Assembly: GCA_963739245.1 (NCBI GenBank)
Contig: CAVTZP010000001.1
Span: 1 to 36,429, forward strand
Direction of reading: 5' to 3'
From: CAVTZP01 sp963739245
GTDB taxonomy: Bacteria; Chloroflexota; Dehalococcoidia; Dehalococcoidales; BS750m-G39
Length of the DNA: 36,429 bases
The position numbers and the translations under genes were made by a program. Position 1 is the stretch's first letter. The number at the start of each line of letters is the position of its first letter. Below the pieces are notes generated by a model. The model searched no databases, was not told the origin of the DNA, and was given only the letters and a program-made list of their open reading frames with translations. This document shows, piece by piece, positions 8,464 through 16,027 of the stretch.

Positions 8464-8835
8464 ATGAATAGAGCAGAATTTGAGCAGCTCGTTTCAATGG
8501 CAGTTGGCGTTTTGCCTGATGAATTCACCGCTAAGCTGGAGAATATTGATATAGTGGTGCAAGATTGGCCTACTGTTGACCAATTACGTCGGGCAGGGCT
8601 GAGGCATGGTCAGATGCTGCTTGGTCTCTACGAGGGTGTACCTTTGACTAAACGAGGACAAGGCTATGGGCTGGTACCGCCAGATAAGATAACCATATTT
8701 CAGAAGCCAATTGAAGTGGAATGTCGCCAACGTGGCACCGAAATAACCGCAGAAATAGCCAGAGTAGTCAAGCATGAAATTGCCCATCATTTTGGTATTA
8801 GCGACGCACGATTGGATCAAATTGAAAAGGAATGA
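8464..8835 (+). CDS. Small zincin-like metallopeptidase (PF06262-like)
   Basis: This 123-residue protein belongs to the small zincin-like metallopeptidase family. It has the extended zinc motif HEIAHHFGISD at 104-114, supplying His104, Glu105, His108 and Asp114 as the third ligand. The family also shows the LLGLYEGVPLTKRG and PDKITIFQKPI motifs seen at about 52-82. The substrate is unknown for the family. There is no signal peptide, so it is cytoplasmic. It lies 12 nt downstream of mtaB and is probably its operon partner. It is the last chromosomal gene before the integrated element. Confidence 0.88.
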   Translation: MNRAEFEQLVSMAVGVLPDEFTAKLENIDIVVQDWPTVDQLRRAGLRHGQMLLGLYEGVPLTKRGQGYGLVPPDKITIFQKPIEVECRQRGTEITAEIARVVKHEIAHHFGISDARLDQIEKE

Positions 8836-8901
8836 GACCGCTAGCCGTTCTTCATCTTACTGAACTTGCAGGAGAGGGAAGCCCATCTAGCCATTAGGTG
8901 G

Positions 8902-8974
8902 CGCGCCTAGAGGGATTCGAACCCACGACCCCCGGTTCCGAAGACCGATGCTCTATCCGCTGAGCTATAGGCGC
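8902..8974 (-). tRNA. tRNA-Arg (anticodon TCG), occupied integration site
   Basis: The minus-strand sequence folds as a full cloverleaf. The acceptor GCGCCTA pairs with TAGGCGC, the D arm is GCTC/GAGC, the anticodon stem is TCGGT/ACCGG with loop CTTCGGA (anticodon TCG), and the T loop is TTCGAAT. The T stem GTGGG/CCCTC has one T-T mismatch. No CCA is encoded. Nucleotides 1-40 are repeated exactly at 32775-32814. The gene as it stands is therefore a hybrid: its 3' part comes from the left chromosome flank, and its 5' part and all upstream DNA come from the integrated element. No good -35/-10 pair is visible just upstream (8975-9050), unlike the orphan copy on the right. Confidence 0.93.
8935..8974 (-). 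repeat. attL: left copy of the 40-bp direct repeat (tRNA-Arg nt 1-40)
   Basis: All 40 positions are identical to 32775-32814, and the sequences diverge at once on both sides. The repeat runs from the first base of the tRNA to the second base of the 3' side of the anticodon stem. The crossover is therefore probably in or near the anticodon loop. Confidence 0.92.
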
Positions 8975-9036
8975 ATGTCATATTTTGAAGCTAAATTTGT
9001 CCTTTAGTAGTTACCATAACGGCGGTATCGCTATTT

Positions 9037-9055
9037 TAGCTAACGGAAAGCTAAC
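9037..9055 (+). repeat. Left arm-type integrase sites
   Basis: TAGCTAACGGAAAGCTAAC is two AGCTAAC half-sites 11 bp apart. It matches the right-end motif at 32639-32657 at 18 of 19 positions and in the same orientation. It overlaps the last codons of the integrase gene. It probably binds the integrase N-terminal arm-binding domain. Confidence 0.7.
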
Positions 9056-9926
9056 CAAACTTTTCAACAGCCTCATTTTTAGCCTCATTATACCTGGTGC
9101 TAAAAGCCTCGTCAAAGTGAGCTGCCGCCGCTTGCTGAAGCCCTGGGGTAACATGCGAATAGGTATCGAGGGTAATTGTTACCGAACTATGGCCTAGCCT
9201 TTCCTGGACTATCTTGGGGTGTATGCCCTGTTTCAGCATAAGGCTGGCATGGGTATGGCGGGCGTCATGTAACCTGATAGGTTTCAGTCCAGTCCGGCGC
9301 ACCAGCTTAATCCAGGCGTGGGTGACACTATTGGGCAGTAACGGCCTCCCATCAAGCTGGCAGAAGACCAGGCCATCATCGTTTAGCGGTATTCCCAGCA
9401 TGGCCCGGTCTAGCTTCTGCTTTTCGTGGTGCTCTCCAAGCATAAGAATGGCTGAAGGTGGCAAGGCAACCGTGCGCCTTCCCTTAGCCGTCTTGGGTGA
9501 CTTGAAGACAACCTTACCGCCCTTCAGGACATGCAGACTACGGCTTACGTAAATTTGACTCATTATGAAGTCCACATCTTGCCAGCGCAGGGCTAACAGT
9601 TCGGAACGTCTCATTCCCGTAAAGAGCGCAAGATAAAAAAGATGATGATAGGGCGTAGTTTTGGCAGCCTCAAGGAAGCGGGTTATCTCGTCCTCGTCCC
9701 ATGTCTGCATCTCAGGACGTTGGACATGTGGCGGGCTGACAGCATCGGCTGCATTGCGGTTTAATAGTCCCCATTCTACCGCCGTTTGCAGGGCTTTATG
9801 TAAGGCGGTATGGTGGTGCCTTACCGTTTGGGCACTCAAGCCTCCAGAGCTGTCACACCGTCCGCCTGTTAGCTTCTCTGAATAATACCTTTGAAGGTAC
9901 TCAGGCTTTAACTGCATGAGTGTCAT
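9051..9926 (-). CDS. int: Tyrosine integrase, catalytic part (split by a frameshift)
   Basis: This is the catalytic domain of a Tn916/phage-type tyrosine integrase. The catalytic residues are visible: Arg106 in TGMRRSELLAL, a Lys in SPKTAKGRR (145 or 148), His220 and Arg223 in LHDARHTHASL, His246 in LGHSS, and nucleophile Tyr256 in DTYSHV. The first residues (QLKPEYLQRYYSEKL) belong to the core-binding domain, whose other half is encoded in a different frame at 9901-10236. Removing one T in CAATATG near 9926-9929 would fuse the parts as LIPALRQ-MTLMQLKPEYL. As written, the catalytic part could only be made by reinitiation at ATG 9926, within the end of the upstream frame. It is transcribed toward the left attachment site. 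Confidence 0.85.
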   Translation of the reverse strand: MTLMQLKPEYLQRYYSEKLTGGRCDSSGGLSAQTVRHHHTALHKALQTAVEWGLLNRNAADAVSPPHVQRPEMQTWDEDEITRFLEAAKTTPYHHLFYLALFTGMRRSELLALRWQDVDFIMSQIYVSRSLHVLKGGKVVFKSPKTAKGRRTVALPPSAILMLGEHHEKQKLDRAMLGIPLNDDGLVFCQLDGRPLLPNSVTHAWIKLVRRTGLKPIRLHDARHTHASLMLKQGIHPKIVQERLGHSSVTITLDTYSHVTPGLQQAAAAHFDEAFSTRYNEAKNEAVEKFG

Positions 9927-10236
9927 ATTGCCTCAGCGCGGGGATAAGGTGACGGCGTATGATATGCTCATAGCCTTCGGCTGTCCTGGGGGCAAGGTTG
10001 GGCCAGGCATAGTCTTTTAACCACCTCTCAAGATATTCTGCCAGGGTAGTCTTACCAGGCTTCATAAATGTGCCCGTATCGAGCTGGTGTAATAGTTCGG
10101 ACAGCCTCTTTTCAGCCTCTTTTTTAGTGCCCTTGACAGATAACCATTGCTGCTTACGCCTACCTTGCGGGTCAATACCTAAGTTCAGGACGATGGTATA
10201 GCTACCCTTATACCTCTTGATTATTGAGCCTCTCAT
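9901..10236 (-). CDS. int: Tyrosine integrase, N-terminal arm- and core-binding part (split by a frameshift)
   Basis: This is the N-terminal half of the same integrase. Residues 1-50 match the AP2-like arm-binding domain of Tn916-type integrases (RYKGSYTIVLNLGIDPQGRR, then GTKKEAEKRLSEL). Residues 60-98 start the SAM-like core-binding domain (TLAEYLERWLKDYAWPNLAPRTAEGYEHII). After HLIPALRQ the frame drifts into an unrelated tail and stops, while the homology continues one frame over in the catalytic part. The ATG at 10236 overlaps the stop of the upstream gene by 4 nt (ATGA), so translation is coupled to that gene. Confidence 0.82.
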   Translation of the reverse strand: MRGSIIKRYKGSYTIVLNLGIDPQGRRKQQWLSVKGTKKEAEKRLSELLHQLDTGTFMKPGKTTLAEYLERWLKDYAWPNLAPRTAEGYEHIIRRHLIPALRQYDTHAVKA

Positions 10237-11342
10237 GGCGTGCCTCCTTTTGTTGTTATTCTGCGCTCAAACTGAGCTATGATTCTTTCGTAAGCACTTT
10301 TAACACCCTTCCATGTCTTGTATTTATCTTGACGGTGAAGGTCATTCCATTCCTTCATTATAGACTTCCAGAAGGCCACTGTTCCTTTTCGGCTTGGTAT
10401 ATCGCCTCTTCTTCTAATCATCTCATAAAGCTGCAAGTGCTTTGTCGTAGGGCGCTTTGACCGCTTTATCCCTAGTTCTCGCCTAATACCTCGATAAAGA
10501 GAGCGCAAGTCTTCAAACGTTAGTTCGCCCCGAATGGTCACTCTAGCAAAGCGATTTAGAAGGCTTATGCCAGATGGCAATGAGTGCGTTTCCCTAAGAA
10601 TACCAAATGTAAAGGGGGGCAATACAGGCGAGGCGTCTGCGAGGATATACATTTTCACTGACTTCACTGTGAAACCGGTTACCTTAACTATTTCCAATAT
10701 GTCATCCAGCAAAGCTGCATAGACTTTCCCCTGTTCATCTTGTTCTGGTGGCTCTCCTACTTCTAACGACTTAACATAGCGGTTAATTTCGTCGAGTTGC
10801 CGCCATTCCTCTTGTGTGGGGAGTTCAACAGGAATTCCCTGTTTACGCAACGATGCCCATGTCTCTATGCCTTCCTTCATTAGTGGATATTTCTTTAACA
10901 TAGCCTGCCAACGGGCTTCCCATTCATCACGTCTCTTACGCCATTCATCCACCCTCTTGCTCCATTCATCCACCCTCTTGCCCCATTCATCACTTCTCCT
11001 AGCGGCCTTATCCCACCATATCTCGGCATCCTCAATACGACTAAAAGGAGCCGACTTTGAATGAAACAATGTTTGTCTTATATCCTCTATCCAAGGCTTT
11101 ATCTGGTCAGCCAGAAGTTGCGCAGTTACAGAGGGTTCTATCTCCATAGTCGTAGTCTCTGGCCTAGCGGCGAGAATAGCCTTGACAAGTTTATTCACCT
11201 CAGACAGATTGTAGAAGTTATTGCTAAATACGAATTCTGAGAGTGGTTCAACCAAAGCGGAGTACTCTTCAGGGTCATGTCCCCTGAACGCTTCTAACCC
11301 CATAATCAATTCCTTGGTTGTTTGACGGTCAAGCATTGTCAA
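10233..11342 (-). CDS. Unknown protein with a Trp heptad repeat, upstream of the integrase
   Basis: I do not recognise this 369-residue protein. It has no signal peptide or membrane segment. Its striking feature is four near-identical heptads at residues 117-144 (SDEWGKR, VDEWSKR, VDEWRKR, RDEWEAR), placing Trp at 120, 127, 134 and 141. At DNA level this is a 21-bp tandem repeat around 10917-11000. A rigid helix or coiled coil is likely. The C-terminal third is very basic and could bind nucleic acid. It overlaps the integrase start by 4 nt and shares its promoter, so a role in recombination or element control is plausible but unproven. The listed start is TTG 11342; ATG at 11336 is an equal choice. 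Confidence 0.7.
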   Translation of the reverse strand: MTMLDRQTTKELIMGLEAFRGHDPEEYSALVEPLSEFVFSNNFYNLSEVNKLVKAILAARPETTTMEIEPSVTAQLLADQIKPWIEDIRQTLFHSKSAPFSRIEDAEIWWDKAARRSDEWGKRVDEWSKRVDEWRKRRDEWEARWQAMLKKYPLMKEGIETWASLRKQGIPVELPTQEEWRQLDEINRYVKSLEVGEPPEQDEQGKVYAALLDDILEIVKVTGFTVKSVKMYILADASPVLPPFTFGILRETHSLPSGISLLNRFARVTIRGELTFEDLRSLYRGIRRELGIKRSKRPTTKHLQLYEMIRRRGDIPSRKGTVAFWKSIMKEWNDLHRQDKYKTWKGVKSAYERIIAQFERRITTKGGTP

Positions 11343-11371
11343 TACTCTACGGTGTATATCTGTTCCCTGTT

Positions 11372-11400
11372 ATTATATATAGTAGAAACGAAAAAGTCAA
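11372..11400 (-). promoter_or_regulatory. Promoter of the integrase operon
   Basis: On the minus strand TTGACT (11395-11400) and a perfect TATAAT (11372-11377) are 17 bp apart. The -35 box lies 12 bp from the start codon of the divergent XRE regulator gene, so a repressor bound here could control both directions. GTCAA half-sites recur nearby, including a TTGAC-G-GTCAA dyad around 11322-11332. These are candidate operators only. Confidence 0.6.
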
Positions 11401-11412
11401 GAGAGATGTGTA

Positions 11413-11625
11413 ATGTTCAAGAATTTAGTCAGAGAGCGAAGGCAGCAATTAGGGCTATCGCAAACCAGGTTGGCGTGTATGCTGGGTGTGGCTGGGAGCA
11501 CGCTATCTGATTTGGAGTTGGGAAAACGGCAGGCTTGGCCCAAAATACGCAAGGCTCTATCTAGAGCATTAGGGCTAGCCGAAGGCGAGTTATTCCCCAC
11601 AGAAGAAGCGTCTAAAAGGGGATGA
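11413..11625 (+). CDS. XRE-family (Cro/CI-type) HTH regulator
   Basis: This 70-residue single-domain helix-turn-helix protein has LVRERRQQLGLSQTRLACMLGV at the start and STLSDLELGKRQAWP as the recognition helix and following loop. That is the standard XRE pattern. It is divergent from the integrase operon and is followed at once by an excisionase-like gene, an arrangement typical of phage and integrative-element switches. It is probably the repressor or regulator of int. A GAGAGATG ribosome-binding site precedes the ATG. Confidence 0.85.
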   Translation: MFKNLVRERRQQLGLSQTRLACMLGVAGSTLSDLELGKRQAWPKIRKALSRALGLAEGELFPTEEASKRG

Positions 11626-11628
11626 GGC

Positions 11629-11835
11629 ATGGTAACAGAAGGGGAACGACTAACTCTTTCTATCCCTGAAGCTGCTAAGGTTTTTGGAATAAGCCGGGGG
11701 CTTGCCTACGACCTGGCACGGCGGGATAAGCTGCCGGTGCCGATAATAAAATTGGGTAGGCGTATGGTTTTGAGCCGCAAAGCCGTTGAAGCTCTACTCT
11801 TTGGCAATGGTGAGGTGAGCCATGCAAATGACTGA
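11629..11835 (+). CDS. Excisionase-like HTH protein (MerR-type winged helix)
   Basis: This is a 68-residue protein of the excisionase/HTH_17 family. It has LSIPEAAKVFGISRGLAYDLARRDKLPVPIIKLGRRMVLSRKAVEALL, the usual helix-turn-helix followed by a wing and a Lys/Arg-rich strand. Such proteins bend attachment-site DNA for excision, and some regulate replication genes. It starts 3 nt after the XRE stop codon and overlaps the primase gene start by 14 nt, so the three genes form one operon. Confidence 0.8.
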   Translation: MVTEGERLTLSIPEAAKVFGISRGLAYDLARRDKLPVPIIKLGRRMVLSRKAVEALLFGNGEVSHAND

Positions 11836-13852
11836 CTTCTTAGCCTTACTCAAGGGTGTTAAACCAGGGCATAACGGCGAGTATATGGCATTATGTCCTG
11901 GACACCACGACACCCAGCCTAGCCTCTCGATTAAAGAGGTTGACGGCAAGATTTTACTTCACTGTCATGCCGGGTGTGAGCTTGCCGATATTCTGCGACC
12001 GCTAAACCTTGAGGCTAAAGACCTATTCCTAGATAGCCATAAAACAAAGTCTACCCAGGACAGACGGCTTGTTGCCTCATTCTCTTATTGCGATATTGAT
12101 GGCAAGGAATTGTACCAGATACGGCGTTATGAGCCAAAGGACTTCAATGCATGGCATAAAGAGGGCAGCGAGTATGCCCCAGGCATGGGCGGCGCTTCCG
12201 CTATTCTTTATAGATTGCCTGAGCTAGTCAAGGCAGTAGGAGCCGGAGAGACAATCTATTTACCAGAGGGGGAGCGCAAGGTTGACAGGTTATGGCAATT
12301 GGGACTGGCTGCTACAACTTCACCCTTTGGAGCTGGCCCTAAAAAGTGGCTATCAAGTTATAATCAGTGTTTAACCGGCGCAAAAGTTGTCATTCTAGCT
12401 GATAACGATAAACTAGGTAAAGAGTTTGCCGAAGTAAAGGCCGTAAGCCTATTTGGTATAGCTTCAAGTGTAAAGATATTACTACTGCCAGGACTGCCAC
12501 CAAAGGGCGATATTGTTGATTGGCTAGACAACGGCGGCGACATTGAGCAGCTAACGCAACTAGCTCGCCAATGCCCGGACTATGAAATGAGCGATAACGG
12601 CGTCAAGTTGCGCTGTATGGCGGACGTCAAAGCTGAGGCTGTGTCATGGCTGTGGTATCCCTACATCCCCAAAGGCAAGGTGACCCTTCTTGAGGGTGAC
12701 CCAGGCGTAGGGAAGTCATGGCTGGGACTGGCGATAGCTACGGCTGTATCACGGGGGGAAGGTCTGTTCGGGCAAGAACCGAGCGAACCTGCCAATGTCG
12801 TGATAGCTTCCGCAGAGGATGGCTTGGGGGATACTATCAGGCCCCGCCTTGACGCAATGGGCGCTGACGTATCCCGTATTTTTGCCATAGACGGTGCTCT
12901 CACGCTAGACGAGACCGGGTTTGCCACACTTAAGAGCTACCTTGAACAGAAGAGACCAGCACTATTGATAATTGACCCCTTGGTTGCTTACCTGGGAAGT
13001 ACCATTGATATCCATAGGGCGAACGAGACCAGGGCGGTCATGTCACGATTGGCTAGGCTTGCGGAGAAGTATAGCGATGCCATACTTGCTGTTCGGCATT
13101 TGACCAAGAGTGGTATGTCTAAGGCAATATACCGGGGCTTAGGCTCGATAGACTTCACCGCTGCCTGCCGTTCCGTGCTACTAGCTGGTTGTGATGCTGA
13201 GAACCCGCAGAATAGGGGTATCGTGCACACTAAGAGCAATCTAGCACCGGAGGGCCCTGCTATCGGCTATGAGTTACGAGAGGGGGGCTTCCACTGGAAG
13301 GGTGAATCTACCTTGACCAAAGAGCAAATTCTAGCAGTTGACACCGGTGCCGGGACTTCGGAGTTAGACGAGGCTATCGCTTTCCTTAAAGACGAGCTGG
13401 CAGACGGGTCGTTACCTGCTAAAGATGTGTACCGTGATGCTGAGGGGGTAGGAATTTCTAAGCGGACACTGGACAGAGCCAAAGCCCAGCTTGGCGTGAC
13501 TTCACGAAAGCAAGGCGAAAAGGGGAAGCGCGGCGGCGGGGTCTGGGTCTGGGAATTGCCAGACCATTTAGATTGCCAAGATATTCCCTCAAAAGGTGAA
13601 AGTCAAAGCTACGGGGATTTAGATTGCCAAGATTGCCATACACAGAAATTTGGCAAACTTAATCATTCTGAAGCTAAAAAAGAAGTTATGACGGAAGGGC
13701 TTGGCGGTGTTAATCCTAAAGATACCCCGGACTATCCTGCCGGCCCTTGCCGCTGCGGTTGTCCTGACTACTGGTTGCGTGAGGCAAGCCAGTGGGGGCC
13801 GGCGGAATGGGTTTGTTCACGGTGTCACCCTGACTCAGGGGGTGAGAAATGA
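11822..13852 (+). CDS. Primase-helicase (CHC2-like zinc finger, TOPRIM-like, RecA-fold ATPase)
   Basis: This 676-residue replication protein of a mobile element begins with a CHC2-type zinc module (Cys25, His28, Cys48, Cys52 in CPGHHD and LHCHAGC). A TOPRIM-like region follows (IYLPEGERKVDRL, then VVILADNDKLGKEFA and GDIVDWL). A RecA/RepA-like ATPase comes next, with Walker A EGDPGVGKS near residue 294 and Walker B LLIIDPL near 381. A winged-helix-like segment (ISKRTLDRAKAQLGV) and a C-terminal four-Cys cluster (PCRCGCPDYW, VCSRCH) complete the protein. It probably primes and unwinds element DNA, giving replication after excision. It uses the normal TOPRIM acidic site loosely (PEGE, DND), so primase activity is likely but unproven. 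Confidence 0.85.
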   Translation: MQMTDFLALLKGVKPGHNGEYMALCPGHHDTQPSLSIKEVDGKILLHCHAGCELADILRPLNLEAKDLFLDSHKTKSTQDRRLVASFSYCDIDGKELYQIRRYEPKDFNAWHKEGSEYAPGMGGASAILYRLPELVKAVGAGETIYLPEGERKVDRLWQLGLAATTSPFGAGPKKWLSSYNQCLTGAKVVILADNDKLGKEFAEVKAVSLFGIASSVKILLLPGLPPKGDIVDWLDNGGDIEQLTQLARQCPDYEMSDNGVKLRCMADVKAEAVSWLWYPYIPKGKVTLLEGDPGVGKSWLGLAIATAVSRGEGLFGQEPSEPANVVIASAEDGLGDTIRPRLDAMGADVSRIFAIDGALTLDETGFATLKSYLEQKRPALLIIDPLVAYLGSTIDIHRANETRAVMSRLARLAEKYSDAILAVRHLTKSGMSKAIYRGLGSIDFTAACRSVLLAGCDAENPQNRGIVHTKSNLAPEGPAIGYELREGGFHWKGESTLTKEQILAVDTGAGTSELDEAIAFLKDELADGSLPAKDVYRDAEGVGISKRTLDRAKAQLGVTSRKQGEKGKRGGGVWVWELPDHLDCQDIPSKGESQSYGDLDCQDCHTQKFGKLNHSEAKKEVMTEGLGGVNPKDTPDYPAGPCRCGCPDYWLREASQWGPAEWVCSRCHPDSGGEK

Positions 13853-13905
13853 CAAACTACGCCAGGGGCAGCAAAGGGGCAAGTGAGAGAATACTACTCG
13901 GATGA
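13849..13905 (+). CDS. Possible 18-residue small ORF between primase and downstream gene
   Basis: ATG at 13849 overlaps the primase stop (ATGA), and its own TGA overlaps the ATG of the next gene (ATGA again). GGTGAG lies just upstream. The peptide begins MTNYARGSKG. It may be a translational coupler, or the remnant of a larger gene: NYARG is how some nuclease or resolvase-like proteins begin. Evidence is limited to the chained stop/start overlaps. Confidence 0.35.
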   Translation: MTNYARGSKGASERILLG

Positions 13906-14213
13906 CCAGCAAGAGGCTTCAAAACAAGCCACAACAGGCGGTAGAGGCAGTTAAAGGACTGGTGATAGGTCAGAACTGGAAAGTTGGGGCTGATACCTTA
14001 AACATTATCCTTTACCAGCGTCAGGTCAACAAGAAAACCGGGAAAGAAAACTGGCGAGCGCATAGTTATTATGCCACTGTTGCTAATGCCCTGATGGAAC
14101 TGGTCAATCAAGGTGTCAGGGATACCGGACTGGCAGACCTGAAGACGGTCTGTGACAAGATAGACCAGCTTCGCAGAGATATTTTCAAGGCGAATGAAGC
14201 TACGCCAAGTTGA
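13902..14213 (+). CDS. Hypothetical protein of the element
   Basis: I do not recognise this 103-residue protein. It is soluble and basic at the N-terminus (MTSKRLQNKPQQAVEAV). The middle (YQRQVNKKTGKENWRAHSYYATVANALMELVNQGV) looks like a small mixed alpha/beta unit, followed by a helix (CDKIDQLRRDIFKANE). It lies directly after the primase-helicase in the same direction with chained overlaps, so it is probably a replication accessory or regulatory protein. No ribosome-binding site is clear. Confidence 0.6.
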   Translation: MTSKRLQNKPQQAVEAVKGLVIGQNWKVGADTLNIILYQRQVNKKTGKENWRAHSYYATVANALMELVNQGVRDTGLADLKTVCDKIDQLRRDIFKANEATPS

Positions 14214-14380
14214 AACCGAGAGGGATGCCTCCTATTTCAGGGAAAAATTTGGAAAATGGTCGGAATAAAAACGGGCTAAAATGTTAGCTTTTGTTAACAG
14301 GTATTCGCCTGATAAACAGGTAGAAAAGGCGACAATTCTCAAATGATTTATGACATACAGGGAAACAGGGACACGATGAA

Positions 14381-14974
14381 ATGAGTAGAGGCGGCATACG
14401 GCACGGGCGGGCGCGCTTGCCGGTAGAGTCTTGCCATTCTTTGAGCGTGTGGGGTTACTTTCAATTCGCGCAAATGTGGGCAGAGCGTGATGCGCAAGAT
14501 TCTTTTGAATGGGAGATAGGTGAGCAAAGCGCGGTGATTCGATTCACACGCGACAGGCGCGAGCACACGCAGGAGATAGCTTTGACGTTCACACCTTGCA
14601 GACTTGGCGGACGGCGCGCGTGGTTTTCCTGTCCATCTTGCGCACGGCGTGTGGGCAAGGTCTACCTACCTTGCTCGATGTACAACGGGCGAGGCCAGCG
14701 TGTAGCGAGGTTCCGGTGTAGGTTCTGCTATGGCTTGACATACGAGCAACGGCGCGAGCGCGACGGGTATTGGACTTTCCAACACCGCGCAGACAGAATC
14801 GAGGCGCGCTGGTTCGGTGAGATTAGCGACGATTGGATTAGCAAACGCAAGGGGCAACACTGGCGCACGTTCAATAGGTGGTTTGAAAAGCGCGAGGCAC
14901 TCATAGAAAAGTCAGACCAAGCTTTTGTTGGGGCATTACTACGTGAGAGCCGAGATACAATAGAAAAGGTCTAA
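14381..14974 (+). CDS. Zinc-ribbon protein of mobile-element type
   Basis: This 197-residue protein has a treble-clef or zinc-ribbon core: Cys84 and Cys87 in FSCPSC, and Cys113 and Cys116 in FRCRFC, followed by YGLTYEQRRE. The flanks are rich in Arg and Trp. I know of similar uncharacterised proteins in phages and integrative elements, but the function is unknown; DNA or RNA binding is likely. Base use differs from the neighbours: CGCG and GCGC words are frequent (for example at 14407-14416 and 14755-14762), which suggests separate acquisition. The 167 bp before it (14214-14380) hold no gene I can support. Confidence 0.65.
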   Translation: MSRGGIRHGRARLPVESCHSLSVWGYFQFAQMWAERDAQDSFEWEIGEQSAVIRFTRDRREHTQEIALTFTPCRLGGRRAWFSCPSCARRVGKVYLPCSMYNGRGQRVARFRCRFCYGLTYEQRRERDGYWTFQHRADRIEARWFGEISDDWISKRKGQHWRTFNRWFEKREALIEKSDQAFVGALLRESRDTIEKV

Positions 14975-15028
14975 CCCGTTTACAGAGTGGCATGCACCCG
15001 CCAGAAGATGGAAGGAGGACATTAAGCG

Positions 15029-15073
15029 ATGCCAAAGACGCTGAGCGGGTATGAAAAAGAAACATTGTTATGA
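15029..15073 (+). other. In-frame upstream ORF ending in TGA before the second recombinase
   Basis: ATG 15029 has a strong GGAGGA site and encodes 14 residues (MPKTLSGYEKETLL) before TGA 15071-15073. The frame continues, after one more codon (AAG), into the recombinase ATG at 15077. It is either a coupled leader peptide or the real N-terminus interrupted by a nonsense change (TGG to TGA would read LLWKM). Confidence 0.45.
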
Positions 15074-15076
15074 AAG

Positions 15077-15763
15077 ATGAAAACCTATCTGGAACCTGAG
15101 GACGTACAATTGATGGAAGGAGCTGCCACTTGCCTCCGTGACAGGCTTCTTATCCAGCTTCTATTTCGCCTGGGTTGCCGGGTTTCGGAACTGCTGGCGA
15201 TTAAGGTTAGCGATATAAACTTCACCGATGGTAAAATTACAGTTCTACACCTCAAGACGCGTATTCGGTTATTATGCCCCGGCTGTAAGGCAAGGTTAGC
15301 AAGGAGACACCAATTCTGTCCTGAGTGCGGAGCTGGAGTAAGGGATATTTCTAGGCGTGCTTATGAACATAGGCGAATACGAGTGCTCCCAGTTGATAAA
15401 TGCACTTTAGACATGCTACGAGAGTATATTACCCCAAACGGGGTAATCCATGCTGAAGACCCTGCGCGGGTCTTCAATCTGAATCGACACCGAGCTTGGC
15501 AGATTGTGAGAAACTGTGCCAAAAGAGCCGGACTCCCGGATTTAGTGAATCCAGAAACAGGCAGGCTAAGAGGTGTCAGCCCTCACCGTCTAAGGGATGC
15601 CTTTAGCGTTCACGCAATGAAGCTTAACGACTCCGGTGACGCGCTGCGCCTGCTTCAGGAACATCTGGGCCACGCCAGTTTCAATACCACAGCGAAATAC
15701 CGAAAGGTTGCTGGCGAAGAGCATCGCCGATGGTATGAGAGTTTATGGGCAGAAACCGCCTAA
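15077..15763 (+). CDS. Tyrosine recombinase with zinc ribbon inserted in the catalytic domain
   Basis: This 228-residue phage-integrase-family recombinase consists of the catalytic domain only. The active-site residues are present: Arg35 in GCRVSELLAI, Lys60 in HLKTR, His170 and Arg173 in SPHRLRDAF, His199 in HLGHAS, and Tyr208 in AKYRKV. Between the hairpin Lys and the rest is a zinc ribbon (CPGC 67-70, CPEC 81-84). The usual N-terminal core-binding domain is missing, so the protein may use the zinc ribbon for DNA contact or need a partner. A better-placed ribosome-binding site serves the upstream in-frame ATG at 15029. Its substrate site is unknown. The 264 bp after it hold no gene. Confidence 0.82.
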   Translation: MKTYLEPEDVQLMEGAATCLRDRLLIQLLFRLGCRVSELLAIKVSDINFTDGKITVLHLKTRIRLLCPGCKARLARRHQFCPECGAGVRDISRRAYEHRRIRVLPVDKCTLDMLREYITPNGVIHAEDPARVFNLNRHRAWQIVRNCAKRAGLPDLVNPETGRLRGVSPHRLRDAFSVHAMKLNDSGDALRLLQEHLGHASFNTTAKYRKVAGEEHRRWYESLWAETA

Positions 15764-16027
15764 CCACCGCAGAGGTAACGATCCAAACGGTCGTTATCCA
15801 ACAATTGCCTCTTTTGTTATATGCGATAACCTAGCACGTTGAACAAAGCAAGCTATTGTCAAATGTTACGATAAAGTCATAAAAAAAGGGCAGGATGCCA
15901 CTTGCCGGATTTTGGTCAGGGTTACCCTAGCCGGAGGGGGCGGAGGTTAATTAAGCTACTAGGCAGAAAAAGTTAAAAACATCCTGTAGCACCCTGATTT
16001 CCCCTGGCAGAGCCCGCCTTTACTTGT

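Noticed and set aside
10917..11000. CRISPR-like or regulatory tandem repeat
   Set aside because: The 21-bp units are in frame and encode the DEW heptads of a protein. There are no spacers.
15764..16027. Gene or terminator between the second recombinase and the dehydrogenase
   Set aside because: No open frame with a start site and no convincing stem plus T-run were found. Only the segment shared with 20755-20880 stands out.
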